This document shows positions 34,148 through 43,581 of a stretch of 64,000 nucleotides of DNA, in pieces. Source of the stretch: Bacilli bacterium (GTDB taxonomy: Bacteria; Bacillota_I; Bacilli_A; ML615J-28; CAG-698); NCBI GenBank assembly GCA_918272565.1, contig CAKJYW010000008.1:29041-93040 (forward strand), read 5' to 3'. Below the pieces are notes generated by a model. That model saw only the letters and a program-made list of their open reading frames with translations. It ran no database searches and had not been told where the DNA came from. Within the stretch, counting starts at the first letter, position 1. Every line of letters begins with the position of its first letter. The position numbers were made by a program, and so were the translations under genes.

Positions 34148-37100
34148 TTATTTAGATATACTCAAATCATCAAAGATAACATAGCCATTACCTGTTGTAT
34201 CATTGAAGTTAAACATTAACCACATTAGAGTTTGTGTAGAGAATGGCTTTTTGTCTTTGTCACTTAAGAAGCTAGAAAAGTCGAGTGTGAATGTTCCTTC
34301 TTTTTTAGCGTTTAAGTCTAGAGTGTAACTATAAGTATTATATGCAGTATCAGCTAGCTGGATTATTAGTTGGCCTTTATAAGCAGTAAAGTCAGCATAG
34401 AATTCCATTTTCTTCATTCCATCTCCGCTTCCAGTTTCTAGTTTGAAGATGAAGTTTTGCCAGCCTTTACCAGCTGATGTGATCTTTACACCCTTAGCGT
34501 CTAGGGTACAAGTTAAGCCATCATGAACAGCCATTGATGTAGCGATGTAACTTGATAGAGCGCTTTGATCTTTAAAGTCGAAGTTACAAACGATTAATCT
34601 ATCATCATCTTTTAGATAGAACACAAATCCATCGTTTGTTGAAGGGGTAGAGCCAAGTTCATTTTTAGCAGATGCTTTGATGTAATATGGCTTTCCTTGT
34701 TCAAACAAAGTTTTATCAATTGTGAAAGTAGTTGATGCTTGTTCTAGTGAGTAAATAGGAGTAGTGTTATTTGCTGTTGTTATAGTTAATTCATAACTAT
34801 TAGCAAATAGAGCACTTGATAATGTTACATTAATCTTATCATCTGTTTCGTTTACTGTAGATATTGCAAAGCTTCGAGGTGCTGTTCTATCTACATGGAT
34901 AAACATCGCACTAGCAATATCAAATGTTACTTCTTTGTTTGCTTCAACCATTACTTCAACATAACTAATCTTTTGTGGCTCAAATACGTTGTTTTGCTTG
35001 TTATACATCACATAGAAATCACCAGCGTCGATTTCAAATGTCTTTGCACCAGTAAAATCATCAACAATCTTATAACCCCAGATCTCATAACTATCACCTT
35101 CGATTGCTCTAATAGCAATAGATGCTCCACTGTTTGTTCCAATAATTGTGAATTTGAATCCTTCAGGTTTATAAGCAATTGCTCCCCATTTATCTAATCT
35201 AACTGATCCATATCCTTTTCCATCGTTAAATTTCTTAATTCTTAAGTTTCCATCAACGATTGACACTTCCATCTTTGATCCATCTGGGTGGAAGTAGTAT
35301 TTATCAGTTGAATCGTAATCAAATAGGTCGATATTAACATTATATTCATCTGTTCTAAATGGAGTGATTGCGAAATTGTCTTTATTAAATATTGATACAA
35401 ATGGACTCTTACCAAAACCGTATTTAATATAAACAGGGTTTTCCACTTTATCGCTTGATGCTACAATTTTTCCATCTTGAACTACTGCATTAGCTTCGTA
35501 GTATTTACCATCACTTCCAGCTAGACAAAGCCCCGTTATTTTACCAACGCTCTTTAAGCCTTCAGCGTTGTTAAGTTCTATTGTTACAGTTTTACCATTT
35601 ACAGTGTGTGATTTATAAGAAGGACCTTCAGCGTAGTAGTCTTTGTGATAAACGACTGAACAAATTGATTTAAATACACGTTCACATACGTAGCGCTTTG
35701 CTGAAGGGTGAATGTATGTTGGATCACCATTGTCACAAATAGAGATGAAATAAGCATTTTTATCTTCGCTACATGCTTTAGCTTGACTTTCTCTAACATA
35801 AGAGAAATCGAAGTTGTTTCCTTTATCTCCGTCATAACAAGCTAGTCCAATAACGAAGAATGGTAAATCTTCTGTATTAAATAAATCACGATAATTTTCA
35901 AATAGCTTTAATAATAAATCTTTATATTCGCATCCAGCTGCTGAGTTGTTACATCCTTGATACCAAACAACACCACTTAACTTAGTTCCGTGAAGTGGAT
36001 AAACCATAGCATTGTAATGAAGATACTTAGTTTGGCATGTTCCTTGATAATATTCAGGACCCATCCAGTTAGCGATATTAGTATCTCCTTGGTAAGCAGT
36101 GACGATTCCTATAGGAGTTTCCCTCATCATCTCAACTCCTAAGAATGATCCAGCCATTGTGGCAATGGCACTAAATTGAGAAACGTTACTACTATTTGGT
36201 TTGAACCATCTACCGTTTTTTACACTTGTTTGTTTTGATGTAGCTGTTACAACATCTTGACAGAAGAAGCGGATGTTTGCTTTAGTTAAGTTATCTAAGT
36301 CTTCTTTCTTGTAATCAGAATTAGATGTTGGCCATTGCATATTTGATTGCCCCGCAAACAAATAAACATCACCAAATAAAACATCTTTTATCTCTTTAGT
36401 AGCATTAACGCTATTAGTTAGCTTAATATCAACTGGAGTAAATGAAGCATCACGCTCTGGTAAAGTTATTTCAAAATATCCTTCATCGTCTGCTACTCCA
36501 AAATAAGCTTCATCTCCTATTTCTAGTGATATTACTTGATTATTAGGTCCAAAGCCACTAACAATATTACTTACATTTCTTTGAATTACCATTCCATCAG
36601 AATATGGATTAGTTAAGGTGATTGAACTCGCTTTATTAGTATAAGCACTAAGAGTGTTAAAAGAAACACTCTTTTCTTTTCCTGTTTCTTTTTCTAATAC
36701 TTTAAAAGTGTATGAAGTATTTAAAGCTAAATATTCTTTTACCTGATAATACTTTTTAGTAGTATCAGTGTTTAAATAAACTTCGTTATTTATTAATAGA
36801 GTAATAGTATATGATGAATTGTTTCCATTAAACCAGGTAAATACTGGATTAAGTACGCAATAATTATCAATTTGTCCTATGATTTTAATTTCAAAGTCTT
36901 CCATAAGCTTCTCCATCTTTGCATATAAGTTTATACTACCTAATTCAAAGTAAGAATCAATTTCTTTTTCATCAAATGGTTTAGTAAGTTCTTCGTCTAA
37001 ATACCATCCTAAGAAATTATAACCTTCATTTTGGTAATCCAAGAGATTGATTTTCTCTTCATATTCCTCTATCTGAACAATATCTACACCATCATAATAA

Positions 37101-37195
37101 GTGACGGTAACACTTTTTTTGTTTTCTTTTCCTTTACAACCAAAAGAGGCTAGTAGAAGGAAGAAAACAACCAAAAACAGTCCTTTTTTTCTCAT
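34148..37195 (-). CDS. Sialate-O-acetylesterase-like lipoprotein with accessory beta domains
   Basis: The 1015-residue lipoprotein (lipobox 'LASFGC', Cys20) starts with an InlB/Flg_new-type repeat ('YNFLGWYLDEELTKPFD'). A fibronectin-like segment follows, then a SASA/DUF303 SGNH esterase domain with 'FAGQSNMQWP' (catalytic Ser near residue 283), 'GVVWYQGCNN' and 'YIHPSAKRYV' (catalytic His). Two or three beta domains complete it, including a fibronectin-III and a C-terminal CBM-like jelly roll ('VIFDDLSISK'). It should remove acetyl groups from surface-accessible glycans. A GGAGGAAT ribosome site lies upstream, and it is transcribed away from the mannan-use genes. Confidence 0.85.
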   Translation of the reverse strand: MRKKGLFLVVFFLLLASFGCKGKENKKSVTVTYYDGVDIVQIEEYEEKINLLDYQNEGYNFLGWYLDEELTKPFDEKEIDSYFELGSINLYAKMEKLMEDFEIKIIGQIDNYCVLNPVFTWFNGNNSSYTITLLINNEVYLNTDTTKKYYQVKEYLALNTSYTFKVLEKETGKEKSVSFNTLSAYTNKASSITLTNPYSDGMVIQRNVSNIVSGFGPNNQVISLEIGDEAYFGVADDEGYFEITLPERDASFTPVDIKLTNSVNATKEIKDVLFGDVYLFAGQSNMQWPTSNSDYKKEDLDNLTKANIRFFCQDVVTATSKQTSVKNGRWFKPNSSNVSQFSAIATMAGSFLGVEMMRETPIGIVTAYQGDTNIANWMGPEYYQGTCQTKYLHYNAMVYPLHGTKLSGVVWYQGCNNSAAGCEYKDLLLKLFENYRDLFNTEDLPFFVIGLACYDGDKGNNFDFSYVRESQAKACSEDKNAYFISICDNGDPTYIHPSAKRYVCERVFKSICSVVYHKDYYAEGPSYKSHTVNGKTVTIELNNAEGLKSVGKITGLCLAGSDGKYYEANAVVQDGKIVASSDKVENPVYIKYGFGKSPFVSIFNKDNFAITPFRTDEYNVNIDLFDYDSTDKYYFHPDGSKMEVSIVDGNLRIKKFNDGKGYGSVRLDKWGAIAYKPEGFKFTIIGTNSGASIAIRAIEGDSYEIWGYKIVDDFTGAKTFEIDAGDFYVMYNKQNNVFEPQKISYVEVMVEANKEVTFDIASAMFIHVDRTAPRSFAISTVNETDDKINVTLSSALFANSYELTITTANNTTPIYSLEQASTTFTIDKTLFEQGKPYYIKASAKNELGSTPSTNDGFVFYLKDDDRLIVCNFDFKDQSALSSYIATSMAVHDGLTCTLDAKGVKITSAGKGWQNFIFKLETGSGDGMKKMEFYADFTAYKGQLIIQLADTAYNTYSYTLDLNAKKEGTFTLDFSSFLSDKDKKPFSTQTLMWLMFNFNDTTGNGYVIFDDLSISK

Positions 37196-37216
37196 TATTT
37201 ATTCCTCCATAGATTT

Positions 37217-37245
37217 ATTTTAACACTAAACGAGAATTCTTTCAA
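37217..37245 (-). promoter_or_regulatory. Promoter of the sialate-O-acetylesterase-like gene
   Basis: On the minus strand TTGAAA and TAAAAT are separated by exactly 17 bases, 22 bases upstream of the start codon. Confidence 0.72.
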
Positions 37246-37307
37246 TTTGATAGTTGTTTTATTAGGAGAATAGGCAAAAAATAGTTTTCTTAAGAGACAA
37301 AAAGTAG

Positions 37308-37313
37308 TATAAT
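37308..37313 (+). promoter_or_regulatory. Probable -10 of the mannan-use operon
   Basis: Consensus TATAAT at 37308-37313, but the -35 region at 17 bases is poor (TTTTCT), suggesting that an activator may be needed. About 90 bases of A/T-rich leader follow, including a weak inverted repeat (AAAAAATA near 37332 with TTATTTTTT near 37352). Confidence 0.45.
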
Positions 37314-37409
37314 ATAATTATAATAAGAGGGAAAAAATAGGTATTTTTATCTTATTTTTTGACCAAATTTCATTATTTATTATAAAAAAAGACGGAGTAA
37401 GCATTAAAT

Positions 37410-38396
37410 ATGGTTGATTTGAATAACTTATACATCCATGGGCGCTATATTTTTGATGGCATCCTACATATTTATAATACCGCTAGTGGTGTTGAGTTTA
37501 ATGCTTGTTCCATTTTTATTAGTGCTAAAATGAAAACGATTTCCAACCAAGAACATTCTGCTTGGATGAAGGTGATTATCGATGATGATTTTGATAATGC
37601 AACAAGTTTAAGGTTAAGTGAAAAAGAAGAAGATTACATCATTTTTTCTAGTTCTAAGAAAGAAAAGCACAATATTAAGTTACTTAAGGCAAGTGAAGCA
37701 ATTGAGTCATATGTTGATATTATTGATATTAAGGTTGAAGGAGTTTTTCTAGATAAAGTTAAGTACGATAAGACATTTTTAGTCTACGGAGATTCTACAG
37801 TATCAGCTTATGGTAATTTAGGTAAATTAACTGATACTAAAACTTTGTTTGATACAGATGGGCTTAAAGGATATGCTTATTTAACTTCAAAAGCTTTCAA
37901 TGCTTCAATGAATAGTGTAAATGGTAGTGGTTGGGGAATTGCTTTTTCTCCATGGACTGTGCCTTATAGACGTCCGCTTCTTGATTTATATGATAAAGTA
38001 GCTCCATTATCGGGTGAGCCATTTGATATGAAGCTAATTAACCCTACTTTAGCTATAATAAGCTTAGGAACTAACGATAGCTATTATCTAACTTTAGGGG
38101 TAGATGAAAAACAAGAAGATGAATTAAAAGAAGAACTAAAAGGAAACTTTCATAAATTATTTACATTAATTAAAAAAGATTACCCTAATATTCCTATTAT
38201 TATGGTTTATGGGGTAATGAGAGAGCGCCATAATTACAATCTTATGCATGAAGTGTATTTAGAAAACAAAGATGATTTTAATCTACACGAAGCATTAATC
38301 GAAGGTGATGGATTAGGTGTTAGCTCTCATCCATCAAGCGCTAGTCATAAAGAGATAAGTATAAAGCTAATTGAAATTATAAAGGCGATTATATGA
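37410..38396 (+). CDS. Cytoplasmic CE2-type acetyl esterase (jelly roll + SGNH)
   Basis: The 328-residue protein has no signal peptide. The N-terminal beta domain (about 1-115) and C-terminal SGNH hydrolase domain match carbohydrate esterase family 2: 'VYGDSTVSAYG' (nucleophile Ser near 128), 'SLGTNDSYY' (block III) and 'SSHPSSASHKEI' (catalytic His). CE2 enzymes deacetylate xylan and glucomannan oligomers, mostly at O6. Located inside the cell, it would act on imported acetylated oligosaccharides. It begins the long operon; the GGAG site lies about 12 bases upstream, an unusually long gap. Its TGA overlaps the hexokinase ATG. Confidence 0.82.
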   Translation: MVDLNNLYIHGRYIFDGILHIYNTASGVEFNACSIFISAKMKTISNQEHSAWMKVIIDDDFDNATSLRLSEKEEDYIIFSSSKKEKHNIKLLKASEAIESYVDIIDIKVEGVFLDKVKYDKTFLVYGDSTVSAYGNLGKLTDTKTLFDTDGLKGYAYLTSKAFNASMNSVNGSGWGIAFSPWTVPYRRPLLDLYDKVAPLSGEPFDMKLINPTLAIISLGTNDSYYLTLGVDEKQEDELKEELKGNFHKLFTLIKKDYPNIPIIMVYGVMRERHNYNLMHEVYLENKDDFNLHEALIEGDGLGVSSHPSSASHKEISIKLIEIIKAII

Positions 38397-39658
38397 AGAA
38401 AAAGTTAGAGATTTTTTTAAAGAAATACAAGATGGCATCAAGCGATATTGATCCTTTTAAGACTTTATCTAGGTTTAAAGAAGAAGCTAGTAAGGGGCTA
38501 AGAAAGACAGGACCAATTAGTGAATGCTCTATCCCAATGATTGCCACATTCTTAAATCCGAATACCAGCGAAAAAGAAAACGAAAAAGTAATCGTTATTG
38601 ATGCGGGTGGAACAAATCTAAGAGTTGGACTTGCATGCTACAGTAATGGAAATTGGCAAATTGATGAAATAAGCGAAAAAAAGATGCCAGGTATTGAAAG
38701 AGAATATTCAAAAGATGAATTTTTTGATTATATCGCTAAGATGACAATTCCTTACCTTGATAAAGCTAAAAACATCGGCTTTTGTTTCTCTTACCGTGTT
38801 GAGATGAACAAAGATTTAGATGGAAAGCTTCTTGCTTGGAATAAAGAAATCAAAGCGAGAGAAGTTGTTGGGGAATATGTTGGAAAGAGTTTACTAGATG
38901 CTATTAAGAAATATTCTAATCTAGATAGAAAGATTGTTGTTTTAAACGACACAACATCAGTTCTTTTAGGTGGTGCGACTTTAGATAAACATCACGAATT
39001 TGAAAAGTATGTTGGTGCAATTTATGGTACCGGATTTAATTGTTGTTACATTGAAGAAACTAAAAATATCAAAAAGATTAGTGGTCTAGATAACGAACTA
39101 ATGATAATAAATACTGAAACTGGTAATTTTAATGGTTTTAGTAGGGGATTATTTGATGAAGAGTTAACTAAAGAATCAGCTTATCCGTTTGATGCTTTAA
39201 CTGAAAAAATGACTAGTGGTAAATATTTATCAACACTAATTTATAAAGCACTAAAACAAGCTATAAAGGACGAACTAATATCTAATAAAACGGTTATTCC
39301 AGCTAGTGAAGATTTTAGTTTACCTATGGTGAGTGAGTTTCTAGTAGATGATGAGGTTTTAAAGTGTAGCTTTGAAAGTGATGAAGATTTAGAATTCTTT
39401 AAAGGTATCTGCTTAGAACTAATTGAAAGAGCAAGTAAGATTGTAGCTACTACAATCAGTGCTTTTTCTATCATGTCAAATATCGATAGAATTGGAATCA
39501 TTATTGAAGGATCCACTTTCTATAAGCTTCCAACATTTAAAGAAAAGTTTGAAAAGTATCTAAAAGAGATTTTAGATGAATATAGAATAGAATATAAATT
39601 ATTTGATGGTCGTGGAAAGATTTTACTTGGAGCAGCAAAAGCTGCAATGTCTAAATAA
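38393..39658 (+). CDS. Eukaryote-type hexokinase family protein
   Basis: The 421-residue protein belongs to the hexokinase I/II family rather than the ROK or GlcK groups. It has phosphate-1 motif 'IDAGGTNLRVG' (about residue 73), 'GFCFSYR', 'LLAWNKEIKA' where eukaryotic enzymes have the sugar-binding 'LxxWTKG' segment, 'VLNDTTSVLLGG' (catalytic Asp), 'GTGFNCCYIE', 'NTETGNF', and the family 'TSGKYLSTLIY'. It should phosphorylate glucose or mannose with ATP. The operon context favours mannose released by mannosidases. The family is uncommon in bacteria. ATG overlaps the preceding TGA. Confidence 0.85.
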   Translation: MKKKLEIFLKKYKMASSDIDPFKTLSRFKEEASKGLRKTGPISECSIPMIATFLNPNTSEKENEKVIVIDAGGTNLRVGLACYSNGNWQIDEISEKKMPGIEREYSKDEFFDYIAKMTIPYLDKAKNIGFCFSYRVEMNKDLDGKLLAWNKEIKAREVVGEYVGKSLLDAIKKYSNLDRKIVVLNDTTSVLLGGATLDKHHEFEKYVGAIYGTGFNCCYIEETKNIKKISGLDNELMIINTETGNFNGFSRGLFDEELTKESAYPFDALTEKMTSGKYLSTLIYKALKQAIKDELISNKTVIPASEDFSLPMVSEFLVDDEVLKCSFESDEDLEFFKGICLELIERASKIVATTISAFSIMSNIDRIGIIIEGSTFYKLPTFKEKFEKYLKEILDEYRIEYKLFDGRGKILLGAAKAAMSK

Positions 39659-39672
39659 ATATGGAGGATAAT

Positions 39673-41079
39673 ATGAAAAAAAATTTATTGATTAGTTTAC
39701 TTGCTCTTTTGATTTTATTCTTTGTTGGATGCGGTGGTGAAAAACCAGATAGTGGCAAAGTTGAAGGCCCAGAGAAATTAGATGCTCCAACAGGACTTGC
39801 AATAGAAGATGGTTACATTTTCTTTGACATAATGGGTGCTACAAATGATTATGTAATTAAATTTGATAGTGGTGCTGCTCAAATTGAACGTAGTGTTACT
39901 CCAGGAGCAACAGTTGCTGAACTATTAATTCCTGAAGGAACTTATCAAGTTTCTATCATGGCTAAAGGCGATGGTGTAAACTTCCTTGACTCTGATTATT
40001 CTAGTCCTATTGAATTTGTAAAGGAAAAGACTTATATGGAATTAAAGGAAAAAGATTTGATTAATGGTGGATATATCAAATGGATGGGTAGAACTCATTA
40101 CAATGAAGAAAAGAAAGTTAATGAAGTATATCATTCAGCTAGTGGTTTTGAATTGTTCTTCAAAGGTAGCGAAGTTGTAGCCACAATCACAGCTACAAAT
40201 TCATCTAATAAATCAATGAGACCTTGTATCGTTATTGTTATTGATGATGATTTCACTAATGCTACAACACTATTCTTAGATCAACCAACTCAAGAGATTA
40301 CTTTAGTTAGTGGAAACACTGATACTAATGAACATAAAATAGATTTATATAAGAGAAGCGAATCAATTGATTCACACATTGCTATTGAAAGTATCAAGAC
40401 TGATGGCGTATTCTTACAAAAAATAGAAAACAAAAAGTTAAAGTTAGAATTTATTGCTGCATCATCTTCTACAGGATATGGTAATTTAGGTAATCCTTCT
40501 AGTGGTGGTAAGACTACTGAAAACTCTGACTGCTTACAAGGATTTGCATTCTTAACAGCTCAAGCACTTGATGCTGATGTTAACATCTTTTCAGCAAGTG
40601 GTTGGGGATGTGCATTCAGTAAATGGACAACTCCTAACACTTTAAATGTAGCTGATGCTTATAAATATGTTGACTTTAATTCTAGTATTCCATGGATTCA
40701 TGGATATTATGTACCTGATGTAGTTGTTGTTAACCTAGGAACAAACGACTGGTCTTACATCAATGCCGCAACAAATGATACAGAACGCGATGCTAGAATG
40801 ACTCAATTCCAAAATAAATACGTAAGATTCTTACAAGACTTACATGATTATTATCCAGAAGCTCAAATCATCGTTTTATATGGACTTATGAACGAATCTA
40901 GTATTTACGATATTACTGAACAAATCGTAAAGACTGCTAAGATTGCTATTCCTAATTTAGCAGTTATTAAGATTAACGGTGATGCTAAAGGATATAACTC
41001 TCATCCAAGTGTTAAGAGTCATAAAGAAATTGCTAATAAATTAACTGCATTTATCGAATCATTATTAGAAAATAAATAA
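39673..41079 (+). CDS. CE2-type esterase lipoprotein
   Basis: The 468-residue lipoprotein (lipobox 'FFVGCGG') has a fibronectin-like segment (about 35-115) and the CE2 jelly roll plus SGNH domain. It is clearly related to the gene at 37410: shared 'VIDDDFTNATTL', 'DGVFLQKI', 'YGNLG', 'SGWGCAFSKWTTP', 'NLGTNDW' and 'NSHPSVKSHKEIA'. The nucleophile region is 'FIAASSSTGYG' (Ser264), where the usual GDS has become AAS. It should deacetylate polysaccharide outside the cell. GGAGG lies 5 bases before the ATG at 39673; an earlier ATG at 39661 precedes that site. Confidence 0.82.
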   Translation: MKKNLLISLLALLILFFVGCGGEKPDSGKVEGPEKLDAPTGLAIEDGYIFFDIMGATNDYVIKFDSGAAQIERSVTPGATVAELLIPEGTYQVSIMAKGDGVNFLDSDYSSPIEFVKEKTYMELKEKDLINGGYIKWMGRTHYNEEKKVNEVYHSASGFELFFKGSEVVATITATNSSNKSMRPCIVIVIDDDFTNATTLFLDQPTQEITLVSGNTDTNEHKIDLYKRSESIDSHIAIESIKTDGVFLQKIENKKLKLEFIAASSSTGYGNLGNPSSGGKTTENSDCLQGFAFLTAQALDADVNIFSASGWGCAFSKWTTPNTLNVADAYKYVDFNSSIPWIHGYYVPDVVVVNLGTNDWSYINAATNDTERDARMTQFQNKYVRFLQDLHDYYPEAQIIVLYGLMNESSIYDITEQIVKTAKIAIPNLAVIKINGDAKGYNSHPSVKSHKEIANKLTAFIESLLENK

Positions 41080-41092
41080 GAAGGTATAAAAC

Positions 41093-43567
41093 ATGCGTAA
41101 AAGTCTCGATGGAACATGGCTTTTAAATGGTAGGTTCCTTTTAGAAAAACAAATCAATAACTTAAAGGTCACTGTTCCCGGATCAATTTATAACGACCTA
41201 TTAGTTAATAAATTGATCAGTGATCCATTCTATAGAGCGAATGAGGCAAAGATGCTTAGCATTATGGAAGATGATTACGCATATAGTAGGACCTTTAAAA
41301 TAAATAGAAGTGAACTAAAAAAAGAACTGAATTTAGTTTTTAAAGGACTAGATACAGTTACTGAAATATATGTTAATGATGCATTAGTTAAAAAAACATT
41401 TAATATGCATCGCAGTTACATAATTAATATTAATGAATACGCAAAAGAAGGGATAAATGAATTAAAGGTTATTATAAAATCACCTTTAGCGTTTATCAGA
41501 AAAGAATTTAAGAAAAATACCCATGAACTAATGAACATGGATTACGCTGTTAAAGGTTATGCCACAATTCGAAAAGCGCATTGCATGTTTGGATGGGATT
41601 GGGGTCCACAGATGCCTGATGGTGGTATTTGGAGAAGCGTATTCTTAGAAGTTTTAGATAAAGGAAGAATCGATGATGTCTTAGTTTATCAAGATACTTG
41701 TAGCGATTTATCTAAATTACAAATTAAAATTAATAATTATCTAGTTAAAGATGGATTAAAAATAAAGTTAAGTCTATCTAAAGGTGATTATTTTGTTAAT
41801 TTAGAAGAAGATGCTAAAAGCCAAAACATCTTTAATATCGATGTAGCTAACCCAAAGCTTTGGTATCCAGTAGGATATGGTAAGCAAGAATTATATGATT
41901 TAGATATCGAACTATTTAGTGATAAAGGAGCGGTTGATAAAAGATGTGAAAGAATTGGCCTAAGAAAATTAGAAATAATCCAAGAAGATGATGAATATGG
42001 GCGCTCATTTACACCAACTGTTAATGGTATAAAGATCTTCATTAAAGGTAGCGACTACATCATTGAAGATAACATCTTAATTAGGGCTACTATTAATCAC
42101 ACTAAATGGTTGATTGATGCGGCTTTAAGCGCTAACCAAAACACTTTACGTGTTTGGGGTGGAGCACTTTACCCAAGTGATGAATTCTATAATTATTGTG
42201 ATGAAAAAGGCATCTTGATTTGGCAAGATTTGATGTTTGCTTGTGGTTACTATAACATGGAAAATGAAGCCTTTGTTAGTGAGACTAAAGAAGAAATCAC
42301 AGAAAATGCTAAAAGAATTCACAATCATCCATGCTTAATGTTAATCTGTGGAAATAATGAGAATGAAACAGCAGCTCTAGATTGGAATATTCCCTCAGCC
42401 GATTACACTAAGAAGTGGTATTTATATCAATATGAGGAATTAATTCCATCTTTATTACAAAAAGATTGTTATGATATTTTCTATTGGCCATCTAGCCCAT
42501 CTAGTGGTGGCGGATTCTTTTTACCTAATAGTGATAAATATGGTGATATGCACTATTGGGGTGTTTGGCACAATAATGAGCCAATTGAAAATTATATGCT
42601 ATATTACCCTCGTATGTTAAGCGAGTTTGGAATGCAATCTTTCCCTCCTTATAAAACAATAAAAGAGTTCACAGTAGAAGAAGATAGAAACATCTATTCT
42701 TATGTAATGGAACGCCATCAAAAGAATAGAAGCGCAAATCAAAAGATTATGAATTACATCGGTTCGATGTTTAAATATCCTAAGAATTTAGAATATATAA
42801 GCTATGTTTCTGAGCTTATTCAAGCTGAAGCTGTCAAATTCTGTGTTGAGCACCTAAGAAGAAACTATCCAAGATGCATGGGAGCAATATACTGGCAATT
42901 AAATGACTGCTGGCCTGTTGCTTCTTGGAGTAGTATCGACTACTTTGGTCGCTATAAAGCTTTGCAATATTATTCAAAGAAGTTCTATTCTAAAGCTTTA
43001 GTTAGTATTGTTTTAGATAATGAAGCTAGGGTTGATTACACTGTAAAAGAGGGAAAACAAAACATCAGTGTCTTTGTTACTAATGAATATGATAAGAAAC
43101 TAGAAGGCAAAATGAGATTAGTGATTTCTAGTTTTAGTGGAGAATTTTTACGAGAAATTGTAAATGATTACGTTGTAGATGCTTATAGCGCTAGAGAAGT
43201 CATGAAAATTGATTCTAGACTTTCTTTAGACGCCCAAACAAAGACCTTTATTAAAGTTGAGATTTTTGATAAAAATGGAAGCAAGATAGGAGAAAATGAT
43301 TCTTGTTTCTTGAAAGATAAATATTTGAATCTTTCTAAGCCGAAGATTACAAAGAAGTTAGATAGAATTAATGACCTTTATTATTTGACTTTAACAAGCG
43401 ATACCTTTACTAAATATGTTTACCTTGATTTAAAGAAAGAAGATGTTATCTTTAGTGATAATTACTTTAATTTAATGGCAGGTGAAGAAAAAGTTATTAC
43501 TTTTAAGTCTAAAAAGGAAGTTAAGTTGAGTGATATTAAGATAATTAATTTAGTTGATAGTTACTAA
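41093..43567 (+). CDS. GH2 family beta-mannosidase
   Basis: The 824-residue protein has no signal peptide, so it acts in the cytoplasm on imported oligosaccharides. It shows the GH2 order: N-terminal sugar-binding beta domain ('VPGSIYNDLL', the mannosidase-type 'WDWGPQMPDGGIWR'), Ig-like domain, and TIM barrel ('LRVWGGALYPSDEFY'). The acid/base Glu is in 'CGNNENE' (about 422) and the nucleophile Glu in 'MLSEFGMQS' (about 511). It removes single mannose units from non-reducing ends. It starts 14 bases after the esterase gene. Confidence 0.93.
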   Translation: MRKSLDGTWLLNGRFLLEKQINNLKVTVPGSIYNDLLVNKLISDPFYRANEAKMLSIMEDDYAYSRTFKINRSELKKELNLVFKGLDTVTEIYVNDALVKKTFNMHRSYIININEYAKEGINELKVIIKSPLAFIRKEFKKNTHELMNMDYAVKGYATIRKAHCMFGWDWGPQMPDGGIWRSVFLEVLDKGRIDDVLVYQDTCSDLSKLQIKINNYLVKDGLKIKLSLSKGDYFVNLEEDAKSQNIFNIDVANPKLWYPVGYGKQELYDLDIELFSDKGAVDKRCERIGLRKLEIIQEDDEYGRSFTPTVNGIKIFIKGSDYIIEDNILIRATINHTKWLIDAALSANQNTLRVWGGALYPSDEFYNYCDEKGILIWQDLMFACGYYNMENEAFVSETKEEITENAKRIHNHPCLMLICGNNENETAALDWNIPSADYTKKWYLYQYEELIPSLLQKDCYDIFYWPSSPSSGGGFFLPNSDKYGDMHYWGVWHNNEPIENYMLYYPRMLSEFGMQSFPPYKTIKEFTVEEDRNIYSYVMERHQKNRSANQKIMNYIGSMFKYPKNLEYISYVSELIQAEAVKFCVEHLRRNYPRCMGAIYWQLNDCWPVASWSSIDYFGRYKALQYYSKKFYSKALVSIVLDNEARVDYTVKEGKQNISVFVTNEYDKKLEGKMRLVISSFSGEFLREIVNDYVVDAYSAREVMKIDSRLSLDAQTKTFIKVEIFDKNGSKIGENDSCFLKDKYLNLSKPKITKKLDRINDLYYLTLTSDTFTKYVYLDLKKEDVIFSDNYFNLMAGEEKVITFKSKKEVKLSDIKIINLVDSY

Positions 43568-43581
43568 AAAAAGGAGAATTT

